Below, in pieces: positions 8,975 to 17,535 of a stretch of 17,535 nt of DNA; position 1 is the stretch's first letter; each line of letters opens with the position of its first letter. The DNA lies in assembly GCA_015679605.1 (NCBI GenBank), contig JAAAVE010000250.1:1-17535 (forward strand). The letters are read 5' to 3'. The stretch is from Podila epigama. Lineage: Eukaryota > Mortierellomycota > Mortierellomycetes > Mortierellales > Mortierellaceae. Both the position numbers and the translations under genes were made by a program. The notes beneath the pieces were generated by a model that saw only the letters and a list, made by a program, of their open reading frames with translations, did no database searches and was not told where the DNA came from.

Positions 8975-11900
8975 ATGGAAGTCCACCGTTGTCGTTTCGT
9001 GGACCACAAGCCCTCGGCCATCAATGCTCTCGCATTCACACCCAACACAACCAAGCCCTTGGTAGCTTGTGGAAGAGCCAATGGAGACATTGAAATCTGG
9101 AACCCAAAGAACGAATGGAACTTGGAAAAGGTACATTGAATGAAGGGACTACTTTTTTCTTGACCTATTCCTCTCTACCGTTTTAGGCGTCTTTCAAGGA
9201 TTTATTCATCTCACAAAGTTATCTCGACTAATTTTTTTTTTATTCCTCTGTCTCTCTTTTCCTTTTTTTGCAGATCATCCCAGGAGGCAAAAACGCATCT
9301 GTAGAGACACTCGCCTGGGCACATCAGACAGTGCTGACAGAAGATGAAGACTTTTGGGATTCTGAACGTGAAAAGCAACAGGCTCTGAAGAAGCATTTGA
9401 AGGCCCCTCCTCGCCTCTTCTCTGCAGGACTCAACGCTATCGTGACAGAATGGGATCTGATTTCGTTGAAGCCAAAGGTAGATCACTTTTTACTTGTCAC
9501 AATTTGACAAAAAAGACTATGGGGCAACGCTTATGATCAAAGCATGGAATATTGTGCCTGATCATCTGCTTTATGGATCCTCTTCTTAAATCTATAGGCT
9601 TCTGTCGATTCACATGGAGGTGCCGTCTGGTGCATGGCAACAAACCACGCTAATACCGTCCTCGCTCTTGGTTGTGAAGATGGATGTGTGAGACTTTTCG
9701 ATATTGCCGATGGCGCATTCACTTTTATTCGTTCGTTCGACAAGCAAAAGAGTATGTTGACAGTTTAATGGGGCTTCACGTAACATCCTTTGTTAAAATC
9801 AGTTTTCATGCGCTCATTGCCTGGATTAAATGCTAACGCTTCATCCTACCTCTTTTTGTTACTCTTCCTCTATATAGCAAGGATCTTGTCCATGGCTTGG
9901 GCTCATGACGACTCGCATATGTTCACAGGATCCGCCAACAGCAATATTCACAAGTGGAATGTGGAACTCGGTCGAGTGGTTGACCACATGACTGTGGAAC
10001 GTATTCCCGGCGAAGACACCCTTGTTTGGGCGGTCAAGGTTTTGCCAAATGGCAACATTGTCAGTGGTGATTCAATGGGTCATGTCAAGTTCTGGGATGG
10101 CGAGTCCAATACTTTGATTCAGTCATTCATATCTCACAGTGCCGATGTTCTTTGTTTGGCAGTTACAAGTGTAGGTTATTTCTTTCTCTCTCTAACGCAA
10201 ATGGCTAGATTATCTTCTCGGTTCATCGTTTATAACCATTTTATGCTCTCTTTTTATATTTTAGGATGGCCGCACTGTCTTTTCTTCTGGAGTGGATCGC
10301 AAATGCGTTCAGTTCAAGTTCATGGACCAGCCCGTACTCAAAAAGAACAAGATGACTGGTACCATCCATAAATCAGGCGAGATGGTGACCAAGTGGGTTC
10401 TGACAGGCATGAGACGCTTCCACTCGCACGATGTTCGCGCAATGGCATTGAACGACAGCAGGAACGTGAACACGTTGGTCTCTGGTGGTGTTGATGTCTC
10501 CATGGTGTCGTGCCCTATTGCCGAGTTTCCCGACACCAACCAACGTCGCCTACCCCATGTTCCTCAGCGCCCTATCGTCTCTATCAGCAGATCAAAACGT
10601 CTCTTGTTGAGCCGGCAAGATCATGGTGTCAAAGTTTGGCGTCTTGGAAAGTGTATGTTCAAGTGCTGCTTTTGTCATTCGAACCTTGTTCACTATTTGA
10701 CTGATCTTGGTTTCTGTATACCTGGATTCTCGAATTCTCTTGATCTCACAGACTCACTCACTGTTATTTATTCAATCTTAAACCTTTCTCTCCTCTAGCT
10801 GCTGCTCCTGTCCAGCCCTATGCAGAACTTGAAATTGGAACACAGATGGAATTGATTGAGCCTCAACACGCCCTTCTTGAGATGAACTTTAAGGATGATC
10901 ACAACCTTACCGCTAGCGCCTTGTCAGAAGATGGCCACTGGATTGCTGTTGCCGATATTGAAGAAGTGAAGCTTTTCCGTATTGAGGAGAACGTAAGTTT
11001 TTTTTTCTTTTTTTCTGCATCATCTCTGTGATTCACTTGTCGATTTGGTCTATGTAGAATGAGCTTGCAGAGATTAACAAGGACACACCATTTTTTGTCT
11101 ATCTTACTCCCAATGTAGCCAAGCGGTCAGCTCATTGTCAAGAAACAAAAGTCTTTCCCAGGTGTTCGGGGGACAGGTGCTCACTGCCTCACCTTCACAC
11201 CCGATAGCGCTCGCCTTATTGTCGCATCAACCAACTCCCAAGTGGTCGTCATGGATATTTCAAAGTGGGAATCTGGCCAATTTGAGATTCTTCGTCGTTT
11301 CAGTCAGCACCGTGGCTCGATTAAGGACGCAGAGGCGATGGATGTGGATGGTGACAGAAATACGAGCGGTACAGAGCAGGTGGAAACCATTATCGCCATG
11401 GCAGTCTCAGCCGATGGTCTCTGGTTGGCCACAGGCGATCTTTTGAACAGAATCTTTGTCTTTAACTTGGACACCCTTCAGGTACATAATATCTCTACGC
11501 TTTGCTACATCTCGTTATGTCGGGTCTTTTTACAACACAAGTATTCACTCACTCTATCCTCTTGATGACCTTTCTCTTCTTTAGCACCATGCCACCCTTC
11601 CTAAATTCGATGCCACTCTGACCACGCTCCATTTCCACCCAACGGCGCCCATTCTGGTTGTGCCTACTGCAAACAACGTGTTTTACATTTACAATGTGGA
11701 GACACGGCGCTTGACGGACTGGTCAAGGGAATATTCTTCAGACAAGGCTTTCCCAGACAAGTTCTTGAATCTGAAGGACAAGATTATGGGTGTTGCCTTT
11801 AATCCTGCGCGCAAGAACACGATGATTGTTTGGGGCTCTAGTTTCATGGTGCATGTGGATTTGGAGCGAGGTACAGGTGAACGTGATGCGATCTTGAATG

Positions 11901-12214
11901 TCGGCAAGAGGAAACGTGCAGAACGGTATTTGGAGGCGACACGCAAGGAACTGCAGGAACGTCGCATAGCGAGATACAAGGCACTTGGCATTGCGCCTAT
12001 GCCTGAACTCGATGCTAGCAAGAGGGTTGTGGTGACAATGACGGAAGAGAAGACAGCAGAGGAGCATGACAACTTCCAATTGCTGCACAAGTACCAGAAT
12101 GTGTTGTATATGGACTTTGTGGGCGATGACTCGATGGTCGCCGTTGAGTTGCCTTTCATGAAGGTCCTCTCTGCTTTGCCACCCAGTTACTACCGTGCCC
12201 ACTACGGAACGTAG
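8975..12214 (+). CDS. UTP4: UTP4 (cirhin), WD40 subunit of the t-UTP/UtpA complex
   Basis: Eight exons: 8975-9130, 9274-9477, 9598-9751, 9878-10170, 10265-10652, 10799-10992, 11119-11481 and 11585-12214. They give 793 residues, close to the yeast protein and longer than human cirhin (686). UTP4 belongs to the UtpA subcomplex of the nucleolar small-subunit processome, which supports pre-18S rRNA processing. The protein is WD40-like throughout: VHRCRF start, RLFSAGLNAIVTEWDL, LALGCEDGCVRLFDI, FDKQKTRILSMAW, IVSGDSMGHVKFWD, HSHDVRAMA with LVSGGVDVSMV, LTDWSREY, and the C-terminal end VAVELPFMKVLSALPP closing in YGT. These match cirhin in order. A basic, helix-prone segment at about 692-718 (KRKRAERYLEATRKELQERR) seems to be extra relative to human. 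Intron 5 uses donor GTATGT after AAGT, fixed by reading frame. Confidence 0.92.
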
Positions 12215-12454
12215 AGAAAGAAAATCCAGTGGATGGGGGATGTTGTATTTTTTATTTCTTTTTTCTACTTTATTCTATGTTTTTTATTACAGCATCCGTC
12301 ATTTTTTTTTCTTTTTTTTTCAATATGTTCCTCACTCACTCTTTTGTCCATTTTGACGCGACGTTGGTTCATTCACGCAATCATTTATCACTACCCCGCA
12401 TTAGAAATTTTTATCTCGCCTCAGCATATCCCAACAACCGTGTTTGGTGCCATC

Positions 12455-12460
12455 AATAAA
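12455..12460 (+). terminator. AATAAA polyadenylation signal of UTP4
   Basis: AATAAA lies 241 nt after the UTP4 stop codon and is followed by a T-rich stretch. It is the only perfect plus-strand copy I see between UTP4 and EIPR1. Confidence 0.5.
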
Positions 12461-12534
12461 CCTTTTTCCTCTTTTTTTTTGTTCAAAAAAAATAACGCGT
12501 TCAACATGTCACAATTTTTTTTTTAAAAAAATAG

Positions 12535-12605
12535 GTACCTTCTTTTTTATATTTTTGCTCTCTCTCCTTTTCGTCTCTAACATCCGCTTCATACCTTTTT
12601 TTCAG
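12535..12605 (+). other. Candidate 5'-UTR intron of EIPR1
   Basis: A 71-nt stretch with donor GTACCT, a CTAAC branch-point match at 12577-12581, and the strong acceptor CCTTTTTTCAG ending five bases before the EIPR1 ATG. All three signals are in the right order and spacing. It does not change the protein. Confidence 0.45.
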
Positions 12606-12610
12606 GAACA

Positions 12611-15021
12611 ATGGAAACAGGAGAACATCGCTCGAGTGCCTATGGATTGCGGCATCATGTAACATCATCATGCTGTCTCTTTTTTTTCAATCAAGGATGG
12701 ACACAATCAATGCCAGCATCGTGCTGTTCATTTCTGAAACCCTTCATCAACTGACCCCCCCACAATAATACTCAAAAAAACGCCATGCGTTGTGGGTCCC
12801 AACTATTCTTGGATAGGGTCGTTGCTTATCTGCGATAAAATCAAATGATGGTAAGAGTCGGTTTATCATCGGTACTCAAGAACTTCTGAAGGGCAACGAG
12901 GTATAATCCATAAGCATGGGACCAGACTGTACTCTCTCTCTTTTTTTTTTTTTTTTTTTTTTTTTGTTTGTTTGCGATCGTTATAACTGTTTGTTGGTTT
13001 TCGAAGCAAGCTAAGTAGAAAAATGTTCAAGGATTGACTTTTTTATGGGATAAGGATAGGTGCACCTGTTGACCTTTGACGAGGACTTTTTCGAGATGAC
13101 AGCAACCATCTTTAATCATCCACATGAGATTTGGGATATTTCGGCTTCCAAGGATGAACCTGACCTTTTTTTTACTTGTTACAAGCAAGGTAAACAATAT
13201 GTTCAAAAGGAAGACGTGGAATAAGAAAGTTTTTTTTTTTTTTTTTGCTATCAAATGCTTAACATTATTCATGAAATGTATCAATAGTGATTGACGGGAA
13301 CAAAGTCCAAAGCAAAGCATCCTTATGGCGAATGACACAGGAGGCGACAGGCTCGGATGAGCTTGATTCTGAAAGACAACATCATCACCATCATCAAGCT
13401 TGGGGCGAGCTAGAGCACGTTCTGAGTCTGGACGTGGGCGACGGCACTGTGAAAAAGTAAACGAACCATCTTTATGCTTTTTTGTTTGGGATGGACAGTT
13501 GAAAGGAGGATTATAATCGTGTCATTTCATACGAAATATATACCAGAACGCTCACCTCGCGTACTTTTTTGCTTCTTCTGTTGTAGGGTGATATGGCAGG
13601 ACGGATCTGAAGTCATATCAGTAGAAGATTGGCGTATTTGTATATGGGACATTAATATCAAGCTCGGGACAGCCAAGGTAACCAAAAATACAACATCAGC
13701 ATTAACTTTTTAATGCCCATGAGCCATGATAATAATGCAGACGAGCTACATTTAAACCATTTTGGGGGTTTTTTACTGACTTTTTACTTTCTTGCCTCTT
13801 TCATTTGATGAAAACAGTTGACAGGATCGATTGATGTTCCAGACAAAAAGTTCAAGTTTACGAGCGCAGTGTTGAATCCTCATGCTCAGGAAGTAGTGGC
13901 AATCTATGGTCGTTCGATTCAAGGCTGGAACCTGAGTTCGTTGAAGTAAGGGTCACTCACTCATTCGTCTTTTCTTAATGTGAACCAACAGGCTAGTGTT
14001 AAGCTTTCGCGCAACAGGAAACGCACATAACATGCACGTTCTTATATTGGATACGAACACAACAAGAGAGAGAGAAAGAGAGAGCTCAATGACTAACCAA
14101 TGTTGACTACACCACTGATGTTAGACCAACGTTTGTCATCAAGGATATGCAGCCGTCGTTACTGTTGTGCATAGACTATAATCCAAACCGTCCATTCCAA
14201 ATTGCAACTGGAGGTGATGACTGCAAGGTCAGGATTTGGGATGTTCGAGATGTCACACAGGGACCAATTATGACCATTCAGGACCATACCCATTGGTATT
14301 TACTTATTTTTGTGGTGCTCATGTTATGGCGTTGTTGTCACATCACATTCTTTCAATCTCTTTATATTTGATATTGACTTGCTCAATTCCCCTAATGTTC
14401 TTGCTCATTTTTTTAGGGTATGGTCTGTGGCGTATAACAAGTTTCATGACCAGTTGCTACTCACCTCAAGCTCAGACTGTCAAGTGAATCTACAGAGCAT
14501 TGTCTCGATATCGACGGGAGCAGACTACAAGTTTACAGAGATGGACGATACTGAGGCGTCGGAGAGCAAGGATGAGAACGAGGATGAAGATGGGCTGGAG
14601 CAGATGCACCCAGAGTATGTTATTATTATTTTTCAGATGCTTTTTTGAGTGTTGTGTAGCTGTTGGATTGCTGTTGCTAGCCATGTCTCGCGTCTTTTCT
14701 ATTCTTCTTCTTTACTCATGTCATTCACTCACTCACTCTTGCTCTCGCTCTCGCTCTCTCTCCTTTTTATGTCTTACTCACTGACATATTTGGCAACACT
14801 TGCCTACTTTCTTTTTTTGACTCGGACGTTTTCTACTCTGTCACGGCTTAAGCTTGCCAACGGATGGATTGATTCGGGCGTTTGACCAACACGAGGACTC
14901 TGTCTACCAAGTAGCATGGAGCAGTGTCGACCCATGGCTCTTCTTGTCACTCTCGTATGATGGACGTGCTGTGATGAACCAGGTACCCAGCGAAGAAAAG
15001 TTTAAGATCATTATGAACTAA
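12611..15021 (+). CDS. EIPR1: EIPR1/TSSC1, WD40 partner of the EARP/GARP tethering complexes
   Basis: Nine exons: 12611-12658, 12817-12900, 13060-13189, 13288-13456, 13587-13677, 13818-13945, 14125-14295, 14417-14614 and 14853-15021. They give 395 residues, against 387 in human. The protein tracks human EIPR1 end to end: YGLRHHGRCLS, RFIIGTQELLKGNEVHLL, HEIWDISAS...TCYK, SLWRM, GGDDCKVRIWDVRDVT, HTHWVWSVAYNKFHDQLLLT, then an acidic linker at about 310-338, and QHEDSVYQVAWSSVDPWLF with LSYDGRAVMNQVP at the C-terminus. In animals EIPR1 binds EARP and GARP and aids endosomal recycling and dense-core vesicle traffic. It is a single seven-blade-type WD40 protein, cytosolic or at endosomes. Residues 119-123 are five His, a low-complexity insertion. 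S. cerevisiae lacks this gene. Confidence 0.92.
12941..12965 (+). repeat. 25-base poly-T run in intron 2 of EIPR1
   Basis: An unbroken run of 25 T follows a short CT repeat. A second run of 17 T lies in intron 3 at 13230-13246. Both could vary in length between strains or be miscounted by sequencing. Confidence 0.9.
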
Positions 15022-15404
15022 ATAGGAGAAAATTCTCCATAAAAAGTGTTACAAGAAAAGAGAAAAGAAGGGAAGAAAAAAGACGGAGATAATTCCCTTT
15101 ATGAACAAGCATTGCCCCGGGTAGCGTAGCCTCCTTGCTTTTTTTTTTTTTTGTTCGTTTTTTTTCTATGAATGTTCTCTTGCGTGTCTGCGTGTTAGTC
15201 AGGGCAGGTCTCCCCTTTTTTTAAGCAAAAATGCATAGTGAAGGGCAAATGACATGCCTTTTTATTCATTCTGCAATGAGCATCCAGACGGGCAAAAAAA
15301 AAGAGCAACAAAAAAGTAAGAGCACAGAAAAAAAAGGATGCGACTGAAAGGAATGCCCATTGTTGCTCAAGCTGAAGAGCGAGAAAAAGGTGCGAAGCGA
15401 GGTA

Positions 15405-15500
15405 AGATGAGACGAGACGAGAACAAGAACGAGAGAACGAGAGAACGAAAGAAAGAACGAGACACGACGACGAGATGAGACGAGACGAGACGAGACAGAA
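15405..15500. repeat. Purine-rich GAGAC/GAACG repeats
   Basis: Imperfect short units (GAGAC, GAGAACGA, GAACGAGA) repeat over about 95 bp with nearly all purines on the plus strand apart from regularly placed C. Confidence 0.85.
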
Positions 15501-15556
15501 GAGACAAAGACCAACAAGAGAAATTAGGCTCACGCTTTAATTACTCATGCCAGATA

Positions 15557-15583
15557 TGGATGAATGGATGAATGGATGAATGC
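15557..15583. repeat. 8-bp tandem repeat GGATGAAT
   Basis: Three copies of GGATGAAT in tandem upstream of the septin gene. Confidence 0.9.
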
Positions 15584-15820
15584 CCTCTCTCAGCCCAAGC
15601 AAACTCAACGCAAAAAACCCGCTGAAATTTACATTGACATGACATGCCATGAGGCAAAAAAAATGGCCCACAGACATTTTCAGCCGTTTTCAATTGTGTC
15701 AAGGTGCACTTTTGTATTTTTCTTTTTTTTTTGAGTTCTTTTCATCCTCAATCCTCATCCACCCATCCCATCCCATTCCATCCCATTCCATTCCATTCAT
15801 CCATCTATCCACATTCTCAC

Positions 15821-15850
15821 CTACCCACTCCTACCCACTCCTACCCACTC
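15821..15850 (+). repeat. 10-bp tandem repeat CTACCCACTC x3
   Basis: Three perfect copies of CTACCCACTC lie 80-110 bp before the septin ATG. They are preceded by CCCATTCCAT-type repeats at about 15766-15800 and followed by a short CACTCT run. The whole tract is pyrimidine-rich, as is common in fungal core promoters and leaders. Confidence 0.9.
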
Positions 15851-15930
15851 TCACTCTCACTGTCACTCTTCTAACTCACTCATTACATCCTTAATCCCTT
15901 TTTTTCATCTAATCTTAATTCCTCATCACA

Positions 15931-17535
15931 ATGGCCACTCAAGTTGGTATGTCTTCAGTTCCTTTTCTTCACCCCTCATATACACATACTACCCTAGTAC
16001 CTTACGCCGCTTTTACGCATACACACACACACACCAACAGACACTAACACTCATGGTACACACGCATACTCACTCACATACTCGTATACTATAATAGCTT
16101 CTCCTTTGACCCCTCCCTCGTCAAAGGCAAGTTCAACAAGCTTTTTTTTTTTCCAATTTTGATGAGAAATTATATCGTCCAACGGAAATACACGACCATA
16201 CACAAACACACATACACACACACACACCCAATCCAATCCAATCCAATCCAATCAGGACGGAAAACTTGGGATCAGCGGGACAGGAACAATACGAAGACAG
16301 GCAGACAACCAGACAGACAGGCTTACAGCTGCCATCTGAACCATGGATACAGTGTTTTACTCACTTTTCAAGGCAACAGCACGACAATAGCATGACATGA
16401 CACGACACTACAATTATTATATGCTCTCTCTCTCGCACACCTTCCATCAATGGAAGAAAGCTCTCTTCGCCCTTTTGTAGTCAAAAAGAATATATGAAAA
16501 TAGGACCCTTGAAAAAAAAAAAAGGAACAAACAAAAAACAACAACAGGCACAGAAACAACCTCCTTTTTTTCCCTCTTCTTGCCTGTGCCTCCTCCCGTT
16601 CTGCGATAAACAACAATGGGCAGACATTTTCTCCTCTGTCTCTTCTCTCAGTGCACCGTTAAGACTGTCTATCTATCATTCGACTTTGTGTACTAATCTA
16701 TCCTCGACGTTTCATCTCGTTATCCTTGAACCCCTCTTTCTCTCTCTTTTCTCTCTTCGCTGTCCTATCCATATGAATATGAACCCTTACAGCCTTTGGC
16801 CAATGGCAATGGCCCACTTCGCAAGAAGCTCCAGGGCTATGTTGGCTTTGCCAATTTGCCAAACCAGGTTCACCGCAAGTCTGTCAAGAAGGGCTTTAAC
16901 TTTACAGTCATGGTTGTTGGTAACGTTTTGTTTTTTTTTATTTAATGCTCTTGCTGTTTGTTGCTATTTTGCTTCTGCATGTTGCATGTTGCTATTTGTA
17001 TTCTAGAGGGACAGACAAAACCTTTGTGTGGCTCTCAGGTTTTACCTCGAAAGACACACACATACACACAGACGAACACAAAAGGGTAAAAAGGAGGTGC
17101 TGCAGAGCATTCTTTAAGCTCGTATATTTGGCGGTTGGAGCCAAAAAGCAATACAAAGCCATAACATGAGCAAAGCAATATATAGAAAGAGAGAGAGAGA
17201 TGGGCTCGCTTGTGCTTCCGAGTGAACAAGAGATGCCATGCAGTGTTTCCCAAATATCTGTTAAGCAACCACAACAAAATGTATTAAACTCATTTATACA
17301 TTATGCTACTATTACCTCAACAACAACAAAAAAACAACACATAATAGGTGAATCTGGACTTGGTAAATCTACTTTGGTCAACACTCTCTTCAACGCGCCT
17401 TTGTATCCTCCCAAGGAGCACGTCCCTCTCACTGACGAGAGCCCAAAGACCGTTGGTATTCAAGTCTTGAGCACTGACATTGAAGAAAACGGAGTTCGTC
17501 TGAAGCTCAATGTCGTGGACACTCCCGGTTTTGGC
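15931..17535 (+). CDS. CDC3: Cdc3/AspB-class septin, 5' part (cut by window edge)
   Basis: Exons 15931-15946, 16098-16126, 16793-16919 and 17348 to at least 17535. Septins are GTP-binding proteins that form filaments at division sites, hyphal septa and branch points. The readable part runs [29 protein letters not shown], then [20 protein letters not shown] (the polybasic, membrane-binding region of Cdc3-class septins), the P-loop [27 protein letters not shown] with the septin form of the G3 motif, and then the window ends. The [16 protein letters not shown] string is characteristic of the Cdc3/Spn1/AspB group. The start codon and micro-exons 1 and 2 (16 and 29 nt) are inferred from frame: exon 3 has no in-frame ATG and needs a phase-0 entry, which exon 2 provides through a GC donor. 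I am sure of exons 3 and 4, less so of exons 1 and 2. Confidence 0.85.
16127..16792 (+). other. GC-AG intron 2 of the septin gene
   Basis: Exon 2 (CT TCT CCT TTG ... TCA AAG) ends AAAG and is followed by GCAAGT, the best-fitting kind of GC donor. The acceptor CCCTTACAG precedes the conserved exon 3. At 666 nt it is the longest intron in the window. It carries CA repeats, a (CCAAT)5 array and CAGACAG-type repeats. Confidence 0.65.
16228..16252 (+). repeat. (CCAAT)5 pentanucleotide array
   Basis: Five perfect tandem copies of CCAAT directly follow a CA dinucleotide run at about 16204-16227. The array lies in intron 2 of the septin gene. The unit equals the CCAAT-box core bound by the HAP/NF-Y complex, but may be only a microsatellite. 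Confidence 0.95.

Larger units (their letters stand above)
12215..12610 (+). other. UTP4 3' end and EIPR1 promoter/leader
   Basis: 396 bp, very T-rich, between two plus-strand genes. It should hold the UTP4 3' untranslated region (polyadenylation signal at 12455-12460) and, after that, only about 150 bp for the EIPR1 promoter and leader. Confidence 0.6.
15022..15930 (+). other. Intergenic region: EIPR1 3' flank and septin promoter/leader
   Basis: About 900 bp without a recognisable gene. It has T-runs near 15140-15170, purine-rich GAGAC repeats at about 15405-15500, an 8-bp tandem repeat at about 15557-15583 and a pyrimidine-rich array (about 15740-15900) leading into the septin start. I see no perfect AATAAA after EIPR1; CATAAA near 15040 is the closest. 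One frame on each strand is open through the repeats but encodes only low-complexity sequence. Confidence 0.6.

Noticed and set aside
11689-12202. Long antisense frames opposite the last UTP4 exon
   Set aside because: They are shadows of a well-conserved coding exon and show no protein family features.
15195-15533. Minus-strand frame of 112 codons between EIPR1 and the septin gene
   Set aside because: It is produced by the GAGAC purine repeats read on the other strand (Ser/Leu/Val/Arg repeats).
15557-15583. GGATGAAT repeats as a telomere-like tract
   Set aside because: The unit is not a TTAGGG-type telomere sequence, there are only three copies, and they lie between ordinary genes.
16494-17006. 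Plus-strand 170-codon frame overlapping septin exon 3
   Set aside because: It is out of frame with the conserved septin sequence and consists of Lys/Gln runs and hydrophobic low-complexity sequence.
1-17535. tRNA genes, transposons, CRISPR arrays or a biosynthetic gene cluster
   Set aside because: I saw no tRNA-like T-loop with paired arms, no terminal repeats or transposase motifs, and no regularly spaced repeats. The six genes are unrelated housekeeping or regulatory genes, not a cluster.

Overview
This window is nuclear DNA from a filamentous fungus. The genes are rich in short spliceosomal introns (mostly about 90-240 nt, GT...AG, several with a CTAAC-like branch point), and the spaces between them are full of simple repeats and poly-T or poly-A runs. 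The gene content suggests an early-diverging lineage such as Mortierellomycota or Mucoromycota. It combines fungal-type genes (a Cdc3/AspB-class septin and a Crz1-like zinc-finger factor) with genes missing from budding yeast but present in animals (EIPR1/TSSC1 and a GRAMD4-like protein). The lineage call is an inference; no marker in the window proves it.

Layout, left to right. (1) Minus strand, 319-1917: an intronless Crz1-like C2H2 transcription factor, followed by a 1.7-kb low-complexity stretch that should hold its promoter and leader. (2) Minus strand, 3634-5481: a three-exon type-I glutamine-synthetase-like enzyme of 520 residues. (3) Minus strand, 5701-8544: an eight-exon GRAMD4-like membrane protein of 599 residues with a C-terminal GRAM domain. 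(4) Plus strand, 8975-12214: UTP4 (cirhin), eight exons, 793 residues, which shares a 430-bp divergent promoter with gene 3. (5) Plus strand, 12611-15021: EIPR1, nine exons, 395 residues. (6) Plus strand, 15931 to the window edge: the 5' part of a Cdc3-class septin.

I built the exon models by hand from reading frame, splice sites and family homology. Every junction keeps frame, and the joined proteins run through the conserved family motifs. The six genes do not form an obvious pathway: they cover transcription, nitrogen or amine metabolism, membrane contact or stress, ribosome biogenesis, endosomal recycling and cytoskeleton. This looks like ordinary eukaryotic gene order, not a functional cluster. 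I found no CRISPR array, mobile element, tRNA or rRNA.

The most interesting points are at the level of gene structure. Two of the 27 coding introns appear to be GC-AG introns, both with the strong donor AG|GCAAGT. A 40-bp intronic tandem duplication in the glutamine-synthetase-like gene repeats the GT donor at exact 40-nt spacing. The septin begins with micro-exons of 16 and 29 nt and carries a (CCAAT)5 array in its long second intron. I do not see evidence for a wholly new biological system here.
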